Assembly (NCBI RefSeq): GCF_001278705.1 | Contig: NZ_CP012600.1 | Location: 1,798,190 to 1,862,189, forward strand | DNA: 64,000 nt | From: Bacillus gobiensis | GTDB taxonomy: Bacteria; Bacillota; Bacilli; Bacillales; Bacillaceae | Direction of reading: 5' to 3' | Shown: positions 41,867 to 51,204 of the stretch, piece after piece | Numbering within the stretch: the stretch's first letter is position 1 | Layout: every line of letters starts with the position of its first letter | Notes under the pieces: generated by a model | Database searches by the model: none | Told to the model about the DNA's origin: nothing | Seen by the model: the letters and a program-made list of their open reading frames with translations, nothing else | Program-made: the position numbers and the translations under genes

Positions 41867-42951
41867 TTAAATAATACGTTTTTCTGTTTACTTTTTAAGT
41901 TTGGGTAAGCATCAAAGATACATGCAATCAGTTTGTTGCACCCAAATTTGAGAACATCCGTCGTTGGAAGTTTAAGATCATCTTCATATTCCGATATTAT
42001 TATACCCAGCTCTTCATCAGACATGTTTTCATGGTTGATGGTCACAGCGATCACTTTTGACTTTGAAAAGTTTTCAATGAGGTCAATCTCACTTTTTATC
42101 GTTGGCATTTTCATATAGCTGAAATCACCTAAATGTTCTCGTTTGGGCGCATGTTGAATGATGACTGCCCCAGGTCTTGAGCCTCTTAAAATCCCACACG
42201 AACTTATATATGCAGGATGGCTTAACGCCCCTTGGCCTTCAACGATGATAATATCGGGATTATCATTTTCATAAGCTTTCATGATCTGGTTTTCAATTTC
42301 ACCTGTCATAAACTGAGAAGGAATAGCATCAATCGCAACACCGTATTTTGCGCCTTGTATTAAACCTGTTTGACCAGTTGCAATAAAAGCGACATTTAAG
42401 CCCTTTTCAAGTAAGGCATCTTCGAGAAGAACCGACGTTGTTCGCTTGCCTATTGCGCTATCCGTGCCAAGTATCGCTACGATGGGTGTATTAATGTTTA
42501 AAATCCGCCCTGAAAAAAGATGCATGTCCTTTTTTTGCGCAGGCTTTCTTACGTCATGGATTGTGATATCAAACTGTTTAGAATGATTGATAAATTCTTC
42601 ATCATCCGTAAAAAATTCATGAAGAGGGTTAACGATATTCATTCCATGTTCCATTGCTTTAAAAAGGATATTTCTCTCATCCTTTTTCAAAAATGCCTCA
42701 GAAGGAGCTATTCCGTAAATGAATTGATCAGGAACACTCTGTAAATTTTTAAGAGCATGATTAAGGTTCTTGAATATAGTAATTCCATTTTTCTCTCCTA
42801 AAAGGTATTCACCGGCGTCCATACCAACCTTTGTACTATCAATAACTCCGACAATCTCATATTTCCTTGAGCTTCTAGTCAGTCCATTAGCTGTCTTTCC
42901 ATCCATTGTACCAAATTTATTTTCACAATATACTATTGCTGTTTCTTTCAT
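41863..42951 (-). CDS. DUF1611 (DgcN-like) P-loop protein
   Basis: 362 residues from the ATG at 42951 (GGGGAGGAAAAGCCTT upstream). An N-terminal Rossmann-like part (KYEIVGVIDSTKVGMDAGEY) is followed by a P-loop in ILGTDSAIGKRTTS and by IIVEGQGALSHPAYIS. DUF1611 proteins include DgcN, a D-glutamate N-acetyltransferase that works with the epimerase DgcA. Here the partner is a PLP racemase instead. A role in D-amino acid use is likely but the substrate is not shown. Confidence 0.8.
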   Translation of the reverse strand: MKETAIVYCENKFGTMDGKTANGLTRSSRKYEIVGVIDSTKVGMDAGEYLLGEKNGITIFKNLNHALKNLQSVPDQFIYGIAPSEAFLKKDERNILFKAMEHGMNIVNPLHEFFTDDEEFINHSKQFDITIHDVRKPAQKKDMHLFSGRILNINTPIVAILGTDSAIGKRTTSVLLEDALLEKGLNVAFIATGQTGLIQGAKYGVAIDAIPSQFMTGEIENQIMKAYENDNPDIIIVEGQGALSHPAYISSCGILRGSRPGAVIIQHAPKREHLGDFSYMKMPTIKSEIDLIENFSKSKVIAVTINHENMSDEELGIIISEYEDDLKLPTTDVLKFGCNKLIACIFDAYPNLKSKQKNVLFN

Positions 42952-42969
42952 AAGGCTTTTCCTCCCCAA

Positions 42970-43784
42970 ATCTATTTTTACTTCCGTCTTTACGCGTAAA
43001 AGAGATTTTACATTTTTGGTTAAGGAAAAAACACCTGTCCCATATAGAAAAGAAGCCTATAAGTTAGAAAATGTAATTTTTTTCAGAATATACAATATTC
43101 TACGCATGGTACAAGTATAGCATAGTTAAAAAATAAAGGTTTATATTGTTTTATTCCAAAGACTTGTGATAAAAATCAAGGATTACATCAAAAGGCAGGT
43201 TTGCATCAGCTTTTTATTAAGGATATAGGTACGAATGGTGGAGTAACTTCCTTTTATTCAGAACCGCAGACATTAGTGTAACTTTATCTTGCGTCATACC
43301 AAAAACTTATGACAAAATCATATTGAAAACCTAATGATTACAGAAGAATAGAAAAGATTTCAAAAGACAAATAACAAACACCTTTCATTGGTAGGAGGTG
43401 TTTTAGATTTGACCATGAATTCTTCTTCAACCTTTCTCGCCCGTTCACGTACAATCCTTCACAATCTCATCTATATTTTAAAATAAATACCCAGTTTTCT
43501 TTAAAGGTGTTGTTCAACAATCTGGTCTTAAAACAGAAATAAGCGCTGACCCTTGTTACAGGAAAGCGCCCTATTGTTGAATAAAAAAGAAAACTCTTTT
43601 CACATCCATTATATTGATAAATTACAGTATAGATTTCTTCTTTTATTAAACAATAATTGTAAATAATATATTTCTTTTCTATAACAATTTACTAAAGTAA
43701 ACAATAAATGTATTATTAACTTGTTCAATTAAAAGTTGAGGTACAATTAGATAGAAAACATAAAAGATGAGTAGGTGACTTAAT
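42970..43784. other. 815-base intergenic region, no gene found
   Basis: AT-rich, with TAGGAGGTGTTTTAG near 43392 that looks like a ribosome site but is followed by no sizeable frame. A short GCGCT repeat pair lies at about 43541-43570. No RNA gene was recognised. Confidence 0.5.
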
Positions 43785-44162
43785 TTGATTGAGGTAAAAG
43801 CCTCTACACTAAGTAATGGAGAATTTAATAGAGGGGTATTCGCTACATGCGATATAGAAAAAGGGGAACTTATACATGAAGCACCTGTCATTCCTTATCC
43901 TAACGACCAGCATAAATACATTGAACAAACAATACTCACTGATTACGTTTTTGAGTATGGAATAAACCACACTGCAGTCGTTCTTGGTTATGGAATGCTG
44001 TTTAACCATTCATATGAACCCAATGCAACTTATGATATTAATTTTACAAATCACACGTTTGTATACTATGCTTTTACAGATATAAAAGCAGGAGAAGAAA
44101 TTCTAATAAACTATAATGGCGATGTTGATGACAATGACCCACTTTGGTTTAATAAGGTTTAA
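43785..44162 (+). CDS. SET-domain protein (putative lysine methyltransferase)
   Basis: 125 residues from a TTG after GTAGGTGAC. The SET core is complete in short form: NRGVFATCDIEKGELI, the GYGMLFNHSYEPNATY motif and AFTDIKAGEEILINYNGD that bind S-adenosylmethionine and substrate. No pre- or post-SET cysteines. Small bacterial SET proteins of this size occur in Bacillus with unknown targets. Confidence 0.85.
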   Translation: MIEVKASTLSNGEFNRGVFATCDIEKGELIHEAPVIPYPNDQHKYIEQTILTDYVFEYGINHTAVVLGYGMLFNHSYEPNATYDINFTNHTFVYYAFTDIKAGEEILINYNGDVDDNDPLWFNKV

Positions 44163-44709
44163 AATAAAAAAATAATCAAGCGCATCCTCTCTTAAAGAAA
44201 GCGCCCAATCGTAATATAAGGTTAGCCAGTTTTATTAATGTACAAATCAGATAAATTACCAATTAATGGTTTATAATAAAGCTTGTACAAGATTTTTAGA
44301 TAAAGACTTTTATAAAGCATTGTTGTTAATTTCTTTATTGTCATAATTGATCATGTGTTGCTTTAGAATAATGTTTGATCAATTTGATACTAATAACCTT
44401 GATAAACGAACAAAAAGAAAGAGCGTGTTTTGAAAAAAAATTGATCAAAACACGCTCTTTCTTTTATTTAGGCTAAACAACATATCGCATGCCTCAGAAC
44501 CCTTTTTATAAAAATCACAATATACGTAATGGTTTCCCTTTTGATATGAAAAATATCATATAGAAATAAAGGGTTCTTATAGAGTTTTGATGAAATTTGT
44601 TATTTTTGACTTAAAAAAAGGAAAGTAATATTTATAGAAAATTTTTAAGGATAAAAATGAATGTAGAAATAGAATGACTATCAATGATAAGAAAAGAGGG
44701 AACTTATAT
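44163..44709. other. Intergenic region between the SET gene and the desaturase
   Basis: About 550 AT-rich bases. Apart from the long hairpin at 44413-44465 I see no gene. The region from 44560 to 44700 is very A/T-rich and probably holds the desaturase promoter. Confidence 0.5.
44413..44465. terminator. Long perfect inverted repeat, bidirectional terminator
   Basis: A 21-base perfect stem: the left arm 44413-44433 (core GAAAGAGCGTGTTTTGA) and the right arm 44445-44465, loop of 11 bases. Both ends are A/T runs, so it can stop transcription either way. Confidence 0.8.
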
Positions 44710-45618
44710 ATGCTAACAAATGATTTAGATTTCCGATTAGAACCACGTTTAAAAGAACTGTATGAACAACATAAAATAAGAGCGCAAAAGATAGACTGGG
44801 GTTATCATGAGTTTTTACCTTGGGATAAGGGAATGGACTTTAAAAGAGTTCCTTGGGACGAAAGTCAAGTTACTCTTCCTTCTGGTGTAATTACAGCCAT
44901 TGAAACAGCTTTATTAACAGAAGTGAATTTGCCATGGTTTACAACTTATTTATCTGCGACTTTTAAAGGGTCCCTTTCTGTTATTACAGACTTTATTCAT
45001 ACTTGGACTTCAGAAGAGGATCAACATTCGAATTTATTGGAGACATATTTACTACTCACTCGGAGTGTGAATCCTAAACGATTACATGAATTAAGAAAGT
45101 CAGTCGTTGAGGGTGGATTTGAGCCTGATTTTCATACGCCAATCGAAGCGATGACATATACGACGCTACAAGAACTTGCAACGATGGTGTTTTACAATAA
45201 TGTAGCCAAGGTTTCAAGTGAGCATGATCCAGATCTTGCTACATTATTACGCCGTCTTGCCAAAGATGAGACTCTTCATTATGCATTTTACCGGGATGTC
45301 ATTCGAATACATTTGGAATTGGAACCTAATTATTGCTATCATATTGCCAATGTGATTATGAATTTTAAAATGCCAGGTGCTGTTATGCCTGATTTTGAAA
45401 ATCGAATGGCTGTGATTGCAAAAGAAGCTAACTATGGGCCACTGCAATATTTTGATCAAGTACTTGATGTAGTAGTTGATTATTGGGGGTTAAAAAACTT
45501 AAGACCAATTGCACCTCTAGCTGAAAAAGCAAGAATTGAGATTTTGGAGTACCACGCAAGGTTGAAAAAAATACGGGATCGATTTGGTCGTTTTCAAGGA
45601 AAAACTGATCTATGTTAA
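44710..45618 (+). CDS. Acyl-ACP desaturase (ferritin-like diiron enzyme)
   Basis: 302 residues from the ATG at 44710 (AGAGGG site; an upstream ATG at 44674 has none). The six iron ligands of the four-helix bundle are present: E71, E103xxH106 (EEDQH), E155 and E187xxH190 (ETLH). This soluble enzyme puts a double bond into acyl-ACP, unlike the membrane Des enzyme of B. subtilis. It may help adapt membranes to cold or make a special lipid. It stands alone with its own promoter region. Confidence 0.88.
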   Translation: MLTNDLDFRLEPRLKELYEQHKIRAQKIDWGYHEFLPWDKGMDFKRVPWDESQVTLPSGVITAIETALLTEVNLPWFTTYLSATFKGSLSVITDFIHTWTSEEDQHSNLLETYLLLTRSVNPKRLHELRKSVVEGGFEPDFHTPIEAMTYTTLQELATMVFYNNVAKVSSEHDPDLATLLRRLAKDETLHYAFYRDVIRIHLELEPNYCYHIANVIMNFKMPGAVMPDFENRMAVIAKEANYGPLQYFDQVLDVVVDYWGLKNLRPIAPLAEKARIEILEYHARLKKIRDRFGRFQGKTDLC

Positions 45619-45831
45619 TTAGCCGAGGTTTCAGGATATACACGGAACAATTGACCTTCCCTTTTATTGGGAATCCGACACGTTCCCTATTCTTTTGATA
45701 TTGTTTTTGCTTGATCTGATTTTCAAAGAAAAAGTTATTGACACCAAAGATAAACGCATGATAATATTAAATATTTGATAAAAAAACACATATGTGGTAA
45801 CCTTAAAAAGGATCATATATGGAGGTGGATT

Positions 45832-46293
45832 ATGTTTCAAATTGGCGATAACATTGTTTATCCAATGCACGGAGTAGGTATAATTGAAGCCATAGAAGAA
45901 AAAGAATTCTCAGGGGAAAAACAACAGTATTATGTCATAAAAATGTCAATCAGTAATATGCAAGTTATGATTCCAACGCGTAAAATATTGAGTTCAAGTA
46001 TACGACCAGTTACTGATATACTTGCATTAAAACACATCATACACATTTTTCAGCATGGAGAATCAGATAGATTTCTACCGTGGAAACAAAGGTATAAAGT
46101 AAACACGGACAAAATAAAAACGGGTGAACTACAGGAAGGTGCTGAAGTTGTACGTGATTTAATGCGCATGAAGAAAGAAAAAGCACTTAATGCAAGCGAA
46201 AAAAAAATGTTGGATAATGCATATGAATTTTTGATTAGTGAACTGGAAGTAATTAAAGGAATTACTGAAAAACAAATAAAAAGTTTCTGTTAA
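45832..46293 (+). CDS. ydeB: CarD-family transcription factor
   Basis: 153 residues from the ATG after GGAGGTGGATT; this length equals that remembered for YdeB. The N-terminal RNA-polymerase-interaction domain is a Tudor-like fold (FQIGDNIVYPMHGVGIIEAIE). The helical C-terminal domain includes GAEVVRDLMRMKKEKALNASEKKM in pieces, which contacts DNA at the promoter. It tunes rRNA or stress promoters in other bacteria. Confidence 0.88.
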   Translation: MFQIGDNIVYPMHGVGIIEAIEEKEFSGEKQQYYVIKMSISNMQVMIPTRKILSSSIRPVTDILALKHIIHIFQHGESDRFLPWKQRYKVNTDKIKTGELQEGAEVVRDLMRMKKEKALNASEKKMLDNAYEFLISELEVIKGITEKQIKSFC

Positions 46294-46826
46294 GGTTAAT
46301 TATAGATAATGTATTCATCCCAACAAATATTCTGAATTTTTCGGTAATATTATGATTAAAAGTAAATCATTTCAAAACATTCAACTTCTTCAACTTACTT
46401 TTAGAACATTACCTCTTTTGTTATTTCTACAATCTAATCCATTTTTATTATTTAAACTTCTTCTACGAACATTTGAAGTTTTATCAAAAAACTCGATAAA
46501 ATAATCACTTGATATTTGTAATACCGATTCACACTGGCACGGACAAGGAGCCGTAAGGATGGAAGAGAGGTAGGGCTTTCATTGTTTTAGGTATATCTAA
46601 GTGATTATTTCTAGAAGAAAAAAACAATCAATCTCACCTCTATCTTTAAGAATTTCTTACATCCACTGTGACAGTGAATAGCACGCGAGTTGGCAACATC
46701 TAAATATATGGTCAACGATAAAAAATGACGGAATTTCTAGAACTAGAAACCATTTATCCATTTTAAAAGTCCCTCCAAACGGAAGGGCTTTTTTGATTAC
46801 TCTTTTGTAATATACGAAGAAATGCC
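46294..46826. other. Intergenic region before the phage remnant
   Basis: 533 bases with no supported gene. A terminator-like hairpin (AAAAGTCCCTCC / GGAAGGGCTTTTTT) at 46765-46794 lies near its right end. The region probably includes the left boundary of a decayed prophage. Confidence 0.5.
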
Positions 46827-47080
46827 TTACTTTTTAAGTTCCTTGGTTAGTTTTTCTGCATTTTCTTTATCTTTAAATGCACCCGTTTGAACCTTATACA
46901 ATTCCTCTTTATTATCGTCTTTCTTTGGTGGTCTTAACTCATGAACAGACTTGCCAGTGGTTGCTTTTACAATCGCATTAGCAATATCGTTCATTTTTGT
47001 ATTTAGGATTTTCATATCGTTTTGCTATCAATAAAACATACCTCGATCAAAATGGCAGGAGCTGATGTATGGCAAATGTA
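46827..47080 (-). pseudogene. Remnant of a CwlC-like amidase (Amidase_3 end plus SPOR domain)
   Basis: Reading leftward, APAILIEVCFIDSKT is the end of an Amidase_3 catalytic domain. One base later the frame changes, and KILNTKMNDIANAIVKATTG continues into a SPOR repeat (YKVQTGAFKDKENAEKLTKE). The gene has lost its 5' part and carries a one-base deletion near 47018. It resembles B. subtilis CwlC and phage amidases of the same type. It cannot be functional. Confidence 0.8.
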
Positions 47081-47082
47081 AA

Positions 47083-47438
47083 ATGTCGACTTTAGGAAAG
47101 CGTATAAGAGCGCTTAGAAATGATAAAAAATAACTCAAAAAGAGTTAGGTAAAATTTTAAAAGCTTCGGAAAGCACTATAGGCATGTACGAAAGAGATAA
47201 AAGAAAACCAGACTATGATACATTATTGAAAATCGCGGATTTCTTCGAGGTATCAACTGATTACCTTATAAGAGGCGAAAGTTATCGTCAAACTGCAGAA
47301 AGAATAGTCGACAATCCTGAAGTAAAAGTGGCAGCAAGCGATGGAGAATTTACTAAGGAAGAGAAAATCAAGATGCTAGAATGGTTGCTCGAAGCTGAAA
47401 GAGGACGTAAGCCTGGGGATGAACAGAAAAAGAAATAA
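47083..47438 (+). pseudogene. Second copy of the prophage repressor, frameshifted
   Basis: Starts MSTLGKRIRALRNDKK and then stops; restoring one A in the A6 run near 47130 continues as ITQKELGKILKASESTIGMY and on to a C-terminal half nearly identical to the repressor at 38664 (shared GESYRQTAERIVD and EWLLEAERGRKPGD). The helix-turn-helix differs more than the tail. No ribosome site is seen at the ATG. It is a broken immunity repressor from a related phage, or a sequencing error in a homopolymer. Confidence 0.85.
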
Positions 47439-47770
47439 TGCAAAAATCCCTGGGCTTCAGTTCACCCAGCATATAGATGATACATAACTAAGTGAATTTT
47501 TTTATTTAAAAAATAGGGTTTTTGACCCAGATATATTAACCTACACATTTGAAAATTATGGGTGTTCAACTCCATTTATTTATAGCAAGCTCCCATCCAG
47601 CGTATCACTCTAAATGGATCTTGATAAAGATAATTATGCTTGTGAACGATAAACTGATTTAAAAAAGAGCCCGAATTAGGGCTTTTCAATTTATTTGCAA
47701 TCTCTTAGAATAATACTTACGAATACTTTTTTGTTAGCCCCATCACTCTAATGTGGTAGGGCTGTTCTCT
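47439..47770. other. Region matching the sequence behind the intact repressor
   Basis: From about 47580 to 47686 the bases resemble those behind the intact repressor (GATAAAG.TAATTA, TGTGAA.GATAAA, then AAGAGCCC/GGGCTTTTC). No gene remains. It is the tail of the decayed immunity region. Confidence 0.6.
47663..47686 (+). terminator. Terminator behind the second repressor copy
   Basis: AAAAGAGCCC (47663-47672) pairs with GGGCTTTT (47679-47686), loop GAATTA. It parallels the hairpin at 39287-39317. Confidence 0.7.
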
Positions 47771-48736
47771 TTAATCAAACATCTGATTCAAGCGCTTATT
47801 CCCTTTTTCAGCACCGGTCACTATCTCATCAATCAATTCTTTTACAGTTGGAATATCGTTGATCAGGCCGATGACTTGTCCTGCCCATCCGAATCCTTCT
47901 TTTTCGTTTCCTTCGTAAATGTAGCTGCAATTAGCTTTTCCGCTGATTACCTCTCTTAAATCTTCGTAGGTTTCACCGGCTTTTTCCCGGGCAATTATTT
48001 GCTCAGTGTAATCTGACCTCAGAACGCGACCCGGTGATCGCAAGCTCTTTTTGATGATTACAGTATCCGTTTCATTAGCTTCAATAATCGCGTTTTTGTA
48101 CACATCCCCAGCATGAACGCATTCTTTCGTGGCGATAAAGCGGGTTCCCATTTCGATTCCTTCTGCTCCGAGTGAAAGTGCTGCTAAGAATCCTCTTGCA
48201 TCTCCAATTCCTCCGCTTGCCAGCACAGGGATGGATACTGACTCAACGACTCGCGGTATGAGAACCATTGTTCCAACTTCATCCAATCCTAAATGGCCGC
48301 CTCCTTCATTCCCTACAGCCATTACGGCATCTGCGCCAAGTTTTTCAGCTTTTTGCGCTTGTCTAGTGTTTGCAACCAAAACGAGTGTACGGATGTTTTC
48401 ATCTTTCAGCCGTTCAAAAATCGGTGTCGGGTTTGCCCCGGTGATCTAGATAACAGGTACCTTCTCTTCAATGGCAACCTCGAGAAGGTCGGCGTAAGAT
48501 TCCTCATACTGTCTGCCAATGGCGAAGTTGACACCAAACGGTTTATTGGTCAATGTTCGTATTTTTCTTATTTCATTTCGAAGCTTTTCCGGGTCTTTTA
48601 GAGACATCGCTGTAATTTGTCCGAGCCCTCCAGCATTAGAAACCGCAGCTGCAAGGTCGGCATAGGCTAAATAAGCGAGACCTCCTTGTACGATCGGATA
48701 TTGAATTCCCAATATTTTCGTCACTCGTGTTTTCAA
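47771..48736 (-). pseudogene. Nitronate monooxygenase broken by one in-frame stop
   Basis: The full frame encodes a 2-nitropropane dioxygenase-like FMN enzyme: IQYPIVQGGLAYLAYADLA at the start, then GADAVMAVGNEGGGHLGLDEV and SGGIGDARGFLAALSLGAEGIEMGTRF in pieces. A TAG codon (complement of 48446-48448) replaces the residue in VPVI-stop-ITGANP, where Ser or a similar residue is expected. The rest is intact, so the event is recent or is a sequencing error. Such enzymes detoxify nitroalkanes. Confidence 0.88.
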
Positions 48737-48881
48737 TTGCTGACACTCCCTTAATTATTTGCTAAAAAATAATCTACACCTGTTCAAAAGGTAAGCTCAC
48801 ACTAACCTTGATTAATCAAATCTTCATAAAAAAACAATTATATCTACTAATCTCTTGAATCTGTGGTGGATATTTTATCTC

Positions 48882-49463
48882 TTATAGACCGCCAAATATG
48901 TATGATAGTGCATTTGATTTTATAAGTATAAACTCTATGAGTAATACCGAAGTAATGACTCGCAACCATTGTTTCTTATTCATTTTTAAAACTAGAAATA
49001 ATATGATTACTGCCAAGATATCAAACCCAAGAGTGATTACAAACATATAAAAAAACGGATAGCCCTCTGAAACTAACAAACTAATAGGCAGTGCGGCACA
49101 TAACGCTGCAATCCATCCGTTTCCTCTGCTAAACCATACGATATAGGCTCCTATTGGCGATGCTAACGCAATTAGACCCCAACGGATAAAGTAATAGGTT
49201 GGGAAAAAACCAAATAACCACATTGAAAAAATATAATATATCAACAGCATTCCGACAAAGAATACAAAAACTTTTAACGCTCCAATTCTCGGATTCCTGC
49301 TCCATACAGCAATAATTGTAGCCAACAGAATCCATATACCTAATCTGGTGGTTATATCACTGATAACACACCATACATTTCCAATTATCCCGTTTGACGG
49401 AATCGTATCGCTATATTTGGCTTTAAAGCCAAGAAGCATGCCTAAAGCAAATAATGACAGCAA
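48882..49463 (-). CDS. Polytopic membrane protein (DUF6518-like), start uncertain
   Basis: 193 residues, about six helices. Features are PSNGIIGNVWCVISDITTRLGIW in pieces, IIAVWSRNPRIGALKVFVFF and RWGLIALASPIGAYIVWFSR, which recall DUF6518 proteins. The TTG at 49463 has no good site, and an in-frame TAA lies just upstream, followed by AAGACTTTACAA, where an ATG might once have stood. The gene may have lost its start. Confidence 0.6.
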   Translation of the reverse strand: MLSLFALGMLLGFKAKYSDTIPSNGIIGNVWCVISDITTRLGIWILLATIIAVWSRNPRIGALKVFVFFVGMLLIYYIFSMWLFGFFPTYYFIRWGLIALASPIGAYIVWFSRGNGWIAALCAALPISLLVSEGYPFFYMFVITLGFDILAVIILFLVLKMNKKQWLRVITSVLLIEFILIKSNALSYIFGGL

Positions 49464-49702
49464 TTGTAAAGTCTTTTACTGTATTGTTGCTGAAGCCAAT
49501 TGCTCTCCCCTTATTTTGTTCAAAGTTTCTTTTTTAAACAAATACAAAGACCTCCTCGTCCACGATTACACAATATTCACCAAAGCAAATGAAAGGTGTA
49601 TGTGTAGTTATTGTTATTAATACTATGATAAATACAAATCTTCTTTATGATTGCAAAATGAATTATTCTAAATATAACAAAGATTCAAAAGGAGGAGAAT
49701 AA

Positions 49703-50530
49703 ATGGAAAACGTAAAAGTACTAAATAATGATGTAGTTATCCCTTCAACAGGAATCGGTTTATGGCAGGTCAGGAACAAAGATCAAGTAGAAACGACTCT
49801 CTCTCACGCTTATGAGACAGGTTACAGGTTAATCGATACCGCAGCAGCATACGGGAATGAAAAGGAAGTCGGGAAAACAATTAAGAATCTCGTCCTGCCG
49901 AGAGAAGAACTATTTATAACTACTAAACTATGGAATTCAGATCAAGGATATCAATCTACATTGCAGGCGTTTAAGAAAAGCATGAAGCTCCTTCAGCTTG
50001 ATTATTTGGATCTATACTTAATTCATTGGGCTGTTCAAGATAAATTTTTAGATAGCTGGAGAGCGATGGAGAAATTATATGAAGAAGGATATATCAGAGC
50101 CATCGGTGTATGTAATTTCCAAATCAGCCATTTGGATCAACTGATTTCCAATTGTAATGTGCTGCCTGTGATCAACCAAATTGAATATCATCCTTATTTA
50201 GTCCAAAATAATTTACACGATTATTGTCTAAACAAAAACATACAAGTAGAAGCATGGAGTCCATTAGGGCAAGGCAGTCTTGTACACGATCGTTCTCTTT
50301 TGGCTATAGCTGAAAAATACAATAAATCAGTTGCACAAGTTATCCTTAAGTGGCATATGCACAAAGGAATCATTCCTATACCTAAATCTTCAAACCCTAA
50401 AAGAATCAAGGAAAATTTTAATATTTTTGACTTCTCACTTAATAATGAAGATATTGTTTCAATTAACAAATTAAACGAAAATCGCCGGTTTGGACCGCAT
50501 CCTGATCACTTTCATTTAGTATTTGGATAA
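49703..50530 (+). CDS. Aldo/keto reductase (YvgN/YtbE-like)
   Basis: 275 residues. Classic AKR features: start NNDVVIPSTGIGLWQV, catalytic region DTAAAYGNEKEVG (Asp, Tyr), TTKLWN (Lys), LIHWAV (His), NQIEYHPYL, and the NADPH-binding end IPIPKSSNPKRIKENF. It reduces aldehydes such as methylglyoxal. AAAGGAGGAGAATAA precedes the ATG. Monocistronic. Confidence 0.92.
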   Translation: MENVKVLNNDVVIPSTGIGLWQVRNKDQVETTLSHAYETGYRLIDTAAAYGNEKEVGKTIKNLVLPREELFITTKLWNSDQGYQSTLQAFKKSMKLLQLDYLDLYLIHWAVQDKFLDSWRAMEKLYEEGYIRAIGVCNFQISHLDQLISNCNVLPVINQIEYHPYLVQNNLHDYCLNKNIQVEAWSPLGQGSLVHDRSLLAIAEKYNKSVAQVILKWHMHKGIIPIPKSSNPKRIKENFNIFDFSLNNEDIVSINKLNENRRFGPHPDHFHLVFG

Positions 50531-50629
50531 GTGGAGAATGATTTCATTCGCATTATTAAGCATTTTATCATTCATTTTTGAAACACCGCTGGATTGAACA
50601 AATAAATCTAAAATAGCTAAAAATGAAAA

Positions 50630-50652
50630 AGCTGCCTGTCTCACAGGCAGCT
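50630..50652 (-). terminator. Terminator of the biosynthetic cluster
   Basis: AGCTGCCTG (50630-50638) pairs with CAGGCAGCT (50644-50652). On the minus strand TTTTTCATTTTTAG follows. It ends the seven-gene leftward cluster. Confidence 0.85.
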
Positions 50653-50660
50653 CCCACTTA

Positions 50661-51191
50661 TCATGATGGGCTGAGATTTTGATAAATGATATCTGTGTTG
50701 AAAAGTTCATAGATATAGAACCAGCATGAATTGTTTTTCACGATCTTGTATTTTTTCAAAGGAGATCTCTTGCCGATCGTAAATCCAAATGATTTGATTT
50801 GTTGCGGACTAATCCATCCGCTAAACAAAATGTCTCTTCGATACTCTGTACTTTTAATTAACTTTCCAATAGGTACTTCACCATTATTTAAGTCAATCGA
50901 TAAACCGTTTGAGAAAAGAGACAAATCATAATATACGATGTTTTCAGAGATCATCTCATTACCGATCATTAAACTGGTTCTTCTTTTGATAAACGGTCCA
51001 TTACCGGTAAATGCTATTTTCACCTCTGGAGGCAATTGTTCTTCCGGAACGACCGTATGGCTGATTAATTGCAGCTCCAGTTCAGATTGAGTCATGCTTT
51101 CCAACGCTAATGTTGTCGAACCGTCAATTTTTAAAAGCACATTTAAAAGAGGTTCAAGCAGAACGCTTTGTTCTTTTTGTGTCGTGCTCAT
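50661..51191 (-). CDS. DUF98 / chorismate pyruvate-lyase-like protein
   Basis: 176 residues. The family pattern is present: LLNVLLKIDGSTTLALESMT, a basic strand IKRRTSLMIGNEMISENIVYYDLSLFSNGL in pieces, and VPIGKLIKSTEYRRDILFSGW in pieces. Members include mycobacterial Rv2949c, which turns chorismate into 4-hydroxybenzoate for phenolic glycolipids. Here it lies last in a cluster with dTDP-sugar and glycosyltransferase genes, so a glycosylated hydroxybenzoate unit is plausible. Activity is inferred. Confidence 0.68.
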   Translation of the reverse strand: MSTTQKEQSVLLEPLLNVLLKIDGSTTLALESMTQSELELQLISHTVVPEEQLPPEVKIAFTGNGPFIKRRTSLMIGNEMISENIVYYDLSLFSNGLSIDLNNGEVPIGKLIKSTEYRRDILFSGWISPQQIKSFGFTIGKRSPLKKYKIVKNNSCWFYIYELFNTDIIYQNLSPS

Positions 51192-51204
51192 GCCGTGCCC
51201 TCCT

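Noticed and set aside
49129-49335. 68-codon frame within the polytopic membrane protein gene
   Set aside because: Shifted-frame shadow of the real gene with no ribosome site.
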